Position numbers and translations under genes: made by a program
The notes under the pieces: model-generated
Told to the model about the DNA's origin: nothing
The model's input: the letters and a program-made list of their open reading frames with translations, nothing else
Database searches by the model: none
Source: Hymenopellis radicata
Taxonomy: Eukaryota; Basidiomycota; Agaricomycetes; Agaricales; Physalacriaceae
Direction of reading: 5' to 3'
Assembly: GCA_015501595.1 (NCBI GenBank)
Contig: JADNRX010000030.1
Coordinates: 186,001 to 250,000, forward strand
Length of the DNA stretch: 64,000 bases
Shown: piece after piece, positions 58,080-64,000 of the stretch
Numbering within the stretch: the stretch's first letter is position 1
Layout of the letters: the number at the start of each line of letters is the position of its first letter

Positions 58080-58423
58080 ATGACAACACCTCTAGCATTC
58101 GGTATTGGCGCCATCACCATCGCCCTCGCTGGGAGGGCGATTCTCCGTCGTGCTGGGGCAGGCGCAGCCGAACAATGGGTCAAGGGCGGGTTCAAAGCCA
58201 AAATGGATCGAAAGGAAGCTATTGCCATCCTTGGCCTCAAGTACGTCCTTGTTCCTCGTTTGACATGCATTTGCCCATCTTTGAAAGAGACGGCCCTTTG
58301 CTGCGCAACAAACTGAAAGACGCCCACCGCCATATCATGCTGGCCAACCACCCGGACAGAGGCGGCTCACCATATCTTGCGAGCAAAATCAACGAGGCAA
58401 AGGATCTGATAACACTATCTTAA
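58080..58423 (+). CDS. PAM18: Mitochondrial import motor J-protein Pam18/Tim14, 98 aa
   Basis: Exons 58080-58240 and 58288-58423; intron of 47 nt. The protein sits in the inner mitochondrial membrane and stimulates the ATPase of mtHsp70 at the TIM23 channel, driving matrix protein import. Residues 5-22 form the membrane span ([18 protein letters not shown]). [25 protein letters not shown] leads into the J domain, whose HPD tripeptide is in [25 protein letters not shown]. The length is normal for fungal Tim14. It lies between the split gene and its intact paralogue and is an ordinary host gene that fixes the chromosomal context. Confidence 0.96.
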
Positions 58424-58730
58424 TTTTTACTCTTGGTGCGTTTCACAGTCCTAATCAAAGTTTCGCTTCCTCATTACATTGCAGTGTATTTTCTTCACTT
58501 TGTAGGACATGTATACCATCACCTTATAATTCACTCGCACTCCTCACAATGGCAGCACGGCGGGCTGAGAGAGGCTGTTCGTACGAGGTGCTGGACGTTA
58601 TATTCGGTCAATGACTCTGTCACATGGCGGCAAACGACTCTGACCAGTGCGGCCACGATCTGACAAGCGGTGGACGGCAGTCTACAACTGTGAAACACGG
58701 CGGTTGACGACTCTGACACACCAGCTCGCC

Positions 58731-59400
58731 TCTTCATCATCGACTTCGGACGCCTTCATTGCTTTCGCGGACACATTCAAATACTCTCAATAGCGCCGAC
58801 AGCCCACCTCTAACGCGAGCGTCGCTGCCGCCGCCATCTACCAATGGCACTCCACTTGCGTGAAGCAGGTCAGGGCTAGCAACCCCCGTCCAGCCTCCAC
58901 AACTACATCCCGAAATTCGTTCTGTCGTAGGCCTGACGGTTGCACACGCACCCAAAGTCTACTTATCTGGACCGCTCGTGCATAAGATCGAACGCAACGG
59001 CGATGGTCAGAAGCCGACCAAGGACGAGGGATGGAACGAGGTCTGGGCACAGCTCGGCGGTACTACGCTCAGTATCTGGGACATGAAGCAAATTCGGCAC
59101 GCCAGCAGTCAGAACAGAGAAGTCCCTCCAACATATGTAAACGTTACCGACACAGTAAGTACTTTCAATATGCTCTGTCATCCATCTCACACTGGTCCTA
59201 GTTCGTCTCCGTCCTTGGATCGATGACTGTTCCAGCAACAACGACCACACCGGCGCAACGCTACGCCAACGTTCTGACACTCAATACCGCTGGCTCAAAC
59301 CTACTGCTCTTCTCGTGTCCCTCTACAGACTTTTGTAGTTATTGTTCCTTGATAGGGAACTTGCTGAAACCTTGGATCCACGGGAAGACGGAACGTCTAC
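58731..59400 (+). pseudogene. Relic of a CAF120/Skg3-like PH-domain gene
   Basis: The frame codes LRTPSLLSRTHSNTLNSADS, then a stop (TGA at 58861). It resumes in another frame with QPPQLHPEIRSVVG, KVYLSGPLVHKIERNGDG, EGWNEVWAQLGGTTLSIWDM, a 48 nt intron (59156-59203), FVSVLGSMTVPATTTTPAQR and NVLTLNTAGSNLLLFSCPST. This is the PH domain of the CAF120-like family of basidiomycetes. After 59,330 the frame breaks down. Remnants of the Pro/Gly-rich tail persist near 59,440-59,880 (NGAAPAGGSGGPGPQRPPLS). Stops and frameshifts make it non-functional. Confidence 0.75.
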
Positions 59401-59884
59401 GATACGTTCTCGTCTTCTCAACATACTATTCGATTGAATGCGAGGGGTGCGACCAGCCGCTTCTAACGGAGCAGCGCCTGCTGGCGGGTCGGGCGGACCT
59501 GGACCGCAGCGACCACCGCTTAGTTTCGACAACATGCAGCCCAAAACCCATGAACGCCTCCTCACGCCGATCACAGAGAAAAGTTCTGTCTATACACACG
59601 GTCGCGCGATGTCTGTTGCTCTCCCACTTCCTCCTTGCACTCACCCGAGTCGTCGCCCCATTGGCGACGCCGCTCTACATCCTCATTGTACGACTACATG
59701 AAGACTCAGCACCTGGCGACGCAGTGTACGATTCCTGCATCACACCCAGATCCAGCAGGATCAACAGCACCAGCTTGCTTTGGTCCCAGCACGATGACGA
59801 ATAGCCAGCGGACTCAGCAGTTGGCCTCCCGCCTGCGGAGCCTTCTATTCCCTCAGAGTGCTGCCTGCTACGTATTCATATCAC

Positions 59885-60110
59885 CGTAGGTGGAGGAACC
59901 GCTGGTCTCGTCGTAGGCGCCCGACCCTCAGAAGATGCGAAAACCTCCGTGCTCGTCCTCGAAGCCGGCCCAGCGAACCTCAATGACAACCTTCTGTGTA
60001 TGTCGCCCTTCACCACATCCCGTCTCCACACCGTTGACGTCGGCCCGGCCAGTTCGATAAGCCCGCATACGATTGGGCGTATACCACCGTACGTGTTCGC
60101 GGTTTGTGGG
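59885..60110 (+). pseudogene. Fragment of a GMC oxidoreductase gene
   Basis: VGGGTAGLVVGARPSEDAKT and SVLVLEAGPANLNDNLL are the FAD-binding Rossmann start of a glucose-methanol-choline oxidoreductase. After an intron-like break, GQFDKPAYDWAYT matches the next conserved block. No further domain can be followed. It abuts the PH-domain relic directly, with no intergenic space. Confidence 0.72.
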
Positions 60111-61202
60111 TTGACGTGGACTAATTATGGTTCGCAGATGGGCTTGTAATGACTTTGCGATCGGGGTACACCATCGGCAACGAGGATGCGATACGTGACG
60201 AGGACAACAACCCTACCGGTTTTTTCAGGTTGGAGTTTTGAGTTTGCTAGCGGAAACGTCGCGTCTTATGGGCCTAATGAGCTTCGATCCCCAAGTCATG
60301 TCGGATCTGGGCTCGGACTATTGTATAATTCCCGTGCATCTTGTTTTCGCGTTCATTCCATCTTCTTGGACGGAAGCTTACCAGCCTCGCAAGACAAGGT
60401 TTCTGATGATGAGGATGAAATCCTAGGCATGTCTCTTCCCGGTTCTTCATGATCGAGCTTTATTCATTGTACCGCAGCACCTGCATAACCGTACCAATGC
60501 TAAGCTACGAAGACCTCGCTCCCCTAGCAGCCGCTGCAGCTGTACGTGTCGCTACGTATCCTGATGTGTTCCAGACAACGGGATCTCTGCGAATTCTGCG
60601 AAGCGAGTTCGCGAAAGCGGCGCGCCTGTCGCCGCCTTCACAAGGTCATCGGCTCTCCGGCCCGCTGAGTATACTGCTAAGATACGATTTCTACATAGCT
60701 CTTGTCGCGTCGCGCGGCACTGGTGCCCGGTGGTAGTGTGTATCTTGATAGTCTCTTTCGTTACCCGTGCTCGTCCGCATGGTAGGCTTGACGATGTGTG
60801 TAATATGTAGAAGCGGGTCGTACGCTGTACATGTATTCCGATGATAGTAAAAGGATGTCTTGATTGTGACTATATTCGCAGCTTTGTCTGATCACTAATT
60901 CTCGGTTGAGTTGAAGGTATTGCCTATGCCTCTGGTTCCGCAAGTATTGTGTCAATCGGCAACCCGACCTGTGGCGCATCGGCGTGTCTGCCTGTGTTTT
61001 CTGCGACGGTCGAATTGAGTACACTGAAATCCAACGATTTGTTCTCGAACGAATCCTCTGCCGGTTCTTTTGTATGCTCGCGACTCATGATCACTTGCTC
61101 GGGATCAGCCCTCTTGTCCATGTTGACCGCGATACACCACACCGCCCACGAGCCGTATCTACGCGGTGAATGAGTGTTTGATAGCTAGCATGTAGATCCA
61201 GC
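60111..61202. other. Degenerate DNA, then 3' flank of the intact paralogue
   Basis: Up to about 60,750 only short frames with no clear homology, possibly more GMC relic. From about 60,815 homologous to about 38,620 onward. Confidence 0.45.
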
Positions 61203-63455
61203 TCACACTTGAGTCGCCATCAGCAGTGTGGCGATCAGCACCAGCATCACGCTGAGGGCGACGTCGATGTCTTGATGATATTTGGCGAGCTTGAGCCCCC
61301 ACCAAATCATCAAATACACAGCAAACGCCATCTTGAAAATACTAGCAAGCCGCGCTTCATTCAAAACGGAAAAGGTCTCGAGCGGAGGGACGTACAAGGA
61401 TTGAACGGCGGCGCATTTCAGTGTGGTTTGTACGAGACGCTTCGGGTATCGAAGGCGATACAGCAGAAGTCCGATGAATATCGATTGCTCGGTCGTTGCT
61501 TGAAATAGCCAGATGACGCCCAAAGAGAAGATGGCAGGATTGAGCGAGATTTGGAGCGCTGCCTGCATGAAGAAAAGCGAGAACAATGTCTACGAGTACG
61601 ACATCAGCGAGATGTGAGAGCGAGAGAGACGCCGCCACATACACAGATGTGATGTACCAACAATGTCCAGCGCATGTTTGACCGGTAAATCATTTCGTAG
61701 AGGTCTATACGTACGATGCGAGGTCGGTCAAACTAATTTGCAAAAGTAGGCGAAGAGAGACCAACATAAACCTGAGACGACCACGCACGCAAAGCGAATC
61801 TCTCCCATGCGATTGAGAGTATACTTCTCTGCCAACATCGGGGAGGATAGTAATTGTAGTAGGAGTGCAATAGTAGTATAGAATGTGTTCAGGCCATCTG
61901 GATAACGCAAATGAGGGACAAGAATCGGCTTGAGGGAAATGCTTACAGGTGACAGTATTTCGTTTATTTTCGAAGGACAACGCAGGGAAAACGGTCGAGA
62001 AGCGTAGGAACGCCAATTCCGTAAGCTTGCCGGAGAGATAGAGTATGATGAAATAAACAAAGGTCGGAATACCGTACTGGTTGTAAGATCAGTAAGAGAA
62101 TCGAGTTGAAATGGAAACATACAAAGGCTACTGTGGTGGGATATATTTGCATCATGTTCATTTTCATAAGCTCCTCAAGTGTGGTTTCTGAAAGTTTGTC
62201 TGTTCCAGAGCCTGTGACATTGGCGGACACGAAACTCGAAACGAACGGGTAATTGAGTGTGGCGTTGATGTAATCGGCAGACGCTGTCCGGGGTGTTATT
62301 AGAAAAGTATCACGCGCACAAGATGTATGTACGCACCACAAGTGGTCCCGCCACTTGGAGAAAGACTTGGGCAATGTACATTTGGTCGGAACTTGACCAT
62401 GTCCTTGTGAATGTACCTAGACGATTAACAGGTATCGATATCTATGCTGCAGGTCAAGATGCGAGCGACGTCACCTGCAAATGTCCAAGTCAGATTCAAA
62501 CGGCATCTCGGAGAGCTGGCTATAACACTCGTCAAACCTAACAAGGATTCAAAATATGCGACAAATAAGGTCAGCAGGAACAGCTCACGAATCATATTGA
62601 GCGTTTTCGCCTGTACAATACGTCGTCGCCGCGTTGCATACATCCGTTGCTGCTCGCTGGGCAATCACAGCAGTCGCATTGTCTATAGTCGACTCGGAGA
62701 GAGACGTCTCTTTCATGATCTGTTGCGCGAGGGCTGGCCTAACGTAGACGAACGACTTTTCGAGCTGCCTCGCACTAAGGTCGTAAGCCTCGATCTGTAA
62801 GTCTTCTGTCAAACGAAGCCACATGTCGACCTGGAGAGGGACCGCCAATGACAGGGCAGAGTAGTACATCGAGAATATGACGCTGGCAGCCGCGATAGAG
62901 TGCTGTATAGAAAGCGACTCTATGTGCACGTCGACGGGGACTCCGATCAATTGGGTCGTGTTGGAATTGGCTACCATGGAAGGCGCGCGGAAAAGGAACT
63001 CTGACAGTGGATATGTTCAGATTAATTTCGGTTACGCCATTCAATGACATACCAGTATTGGTCTCAACGCCGTACAGTGCTAGTATTGATGCTTGTTAGA
63101 GGAAGCCCACCTTGTGATGTATGAACACATACTCATCGTGTTGATACGGCCAATACAATCTTGTGTCAAGGCCGAGCTGTTCCCATAAATGTCAGCGGTT
63201 GGTGCTACAATTAAGCTGTAAAGTCCAAGATTCAGTAAGCAAACGACGTGACGGAATCGTATCCCACACCTTCCCAAAAATTGTTCAAATGCATCGAACA
63301 GTTCTCCTGGCTGACGGCTTGCTACGTCGTGAACAATGGCCAGGAGAAAGAGAAGAGAAAAAGTGAAGGTCTGCATGGGGAAAAAATATGTACAGTCTGG
63401 AGCTCGGAGGTGAAAGAAGTCACACAGACAGTGAAGACGGGAGACCTTTTAAACG
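60815..63455 (-). repeat. Segmental duplicate of the split gene region
   Basis: It matches 38,620-40,300 plus 56,769-57,657 once the transposon is removed. Coding, intronic and flanking DNA are all included, in the same orientation. Divergence is low, with several small indels. Confidence 0.9.
61203..63376 (-). CDS. Polytopic membrane protein with Cys-rich ectodomain, intact paralogue, 545 aa
   Basis: Eleven exons: 63376-63270, 63215-63133, 63079-63053, 63000-62589, 62537-62475, 62416-62337, 62283-62123, 62076-61947, 61897-61772, 61704-61643 and 61589-61203, totalling 1,638 nt in one frame. A signal peptide (MQTFTFSLLFLLAIVHDVAS) is followed by an ectodomain of about 250 aa. This contains CTGENAQYDSFDECYSQL, ICRYIHKDMVKFRPNVHCPS and SPSGGTTC, a pattern I know from many unannotated Agaricomycete proteins. 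Five or six membrane helices follow (YGIPTFVYFIILYLSG, FYTTIALLLQLLSSP, LFSLFFMQAALQISLNPAIF, FKMAFAVYLMIWWGLKLA, VALSVMLVLIATLLMA). LVHHICTLF is loosely reminiscent of TLC-domain proteins. Function unknown; possibly a sensor or transporter. Confidence 0.85.
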
Positions 63456-63777
63456 ACGGATTACACTGGCATTGACATTACTACCCGTTACACCTTCTCC
63501 CTGACAGCTGAGGGCAGTTCTAAGACTTGGCCCCGCGAAGGTTCGAGTCGTTACTCCGGGTTCAGAGGAAATACGCGGCGAGAAAAAAGCTCGGGGAAGA
63601 CGTGCTCCAAGATGCATTCCGCTGTTAATCTGCCCCCCTTCATGATTAGACTGGCGTTCAACTGTCCCAGTAATAAGCTTTGCAAGCACGAAGGCCGTCC
63701 AACGAGGTTCTTGTTCAATGTTGGTACCTCAAGCGAAGTACTTAAGGCAGGCCTGTCTTGACTGCGAAACAACTGGA
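63456..63777. other. Intergenic, nothing recognised
   Basis: No gene, repeat or RNA supported between the two minus-strand genes. Confidence 0.45.
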
Positions 63778-64000
63778 TTACAGAGCTTCCTCATGTGGCG
63801 CCTGAAGTACAAACGTGTCAGAGCGCTCGAAAAGGGGAAAGGCACCGTTCATACCTAACACTGAGGCTGCTTCATGGAGGGAGGTTAAGAATAAGTTGAC
63901 ATGACTGTTCGACTGTGAGATACCGTCTGCCACGGTCACAGGTAATGATAGCAGGGGCATTGATACAAGGACTCGGATTGCAGAGGAGCAAGGTATAAGG
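63778..64000 (-). CDS. C-terminal end of an unknown protein, runs off the window
   Basis: The frame is open from base 64000 to a stop at 63778 and codes VADGISQSNSHVNLFLTSLH, EAASVLGMNGAFPLFERSDT and FVLQAPHEEAL, a composition typical of a folded protein's end. Too short to identify. Confidence 0.4.
   Translation of the reverse strand, partial: LIPCSSAIRVLVSMPLLSLPVTVADGISQSNSHVNLFLTSLHEAASVLGMNGAFPLFERSDTFVLQAPHEEAL

Noticed and set aside
63520..63570. GGTTCGAGTC resembling a tRNA T-loop
   Set aside because: No cloverleaf can be formed around it; the acceptor and anticodon arms are missing.

Overview
The window looks like a piece of an Agaricomycete (mushroom-forming basidiomycete) chromosome. 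The signs are introns of about 47-67 nt with GTRNGT donors, F-box families with one long exon, a MID2-like single-pass membrane protein pair, several multi-copy basidiomycete-only families, a chromodomain Ty3/Gypsy element and a Tnp2-type DNA transposon. The only clear housekeeping genes are protein phosphatase methylesterase (22.4-23.8 kb) and the J-protein Pam18/Tim14 (58.1-58.4 kb). No tRNA, rRNA or CRISPR array was seen.

Layout, left to right. (1) <1-3.55 kb, minus: one multi-exon polytopic membrane protein gene, cut by the window edge. (2) 3.885-16.901 kb: a complete 13.0 kb Gypsy chromovirus with 276 bp LTRs that look identical and the target duplication CAAAC. It carries a 2,745-aa Gag-Pol with a collagen-like Gag tract, an extra 977-aa ORF before the 3' LTR, and a nested 970 bp hAT-like MITE with its own 8 bp target duplication. 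(3) 17.9-22.3 kb: a tandem 2 kb duplication, each unit with a secreted/single-pass membrane protein gene and its upstream region. (4) PPE1, a small acidic/basic protein gene with an apparent frameshift, an F-box gene, a three-member local gene family (30.0, 33.0 and 34.2 kb) interleaved with an unrelated minus-strand gene, a BTG/Tob-like gene and a second F-box gene. (5) 38.9-57.6 kb: an 11-exon-type membrane protein gene split in one intron by a 16,468 bp terminal-inverted-repeat element. (6) Pam18, relics of a CAF120-like PH-domain gene and a GMC oxidoreductase gene, then the intact 545-aa paralogue of the split gene (61.2-63.4 kb).

The main discovery is the 16.5 kb element at 40,301-56,768. 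Its ends (52 bp inverted repeats beginning CACGGG) and its 3 bp target duplication (TCA) were fixed by comparing the split gene with the uninterrupted paalogue at 61.2-63.4 kb. It holds a four-exon, AT-rich Tnp2-family transposase and at least two large multi-exon genes from basidiomycete families that I recognise only as multi-copy and unannotated: one with an AGIPVWLVRP motif, one of 1,138 aa with acidic, coiled-coil and PPAQEQA-repeat regions. It also holds arrays of short DNA repeats. I infer a large cargo-bearing CACTA-like transposon whose accessory genes may be part of the mobile system. This is inference, not shown by sequence alone.

Exon coordinates were worked out by hand from splice motifs and frame continuity. 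They are least certain at 5' ends and where stated.
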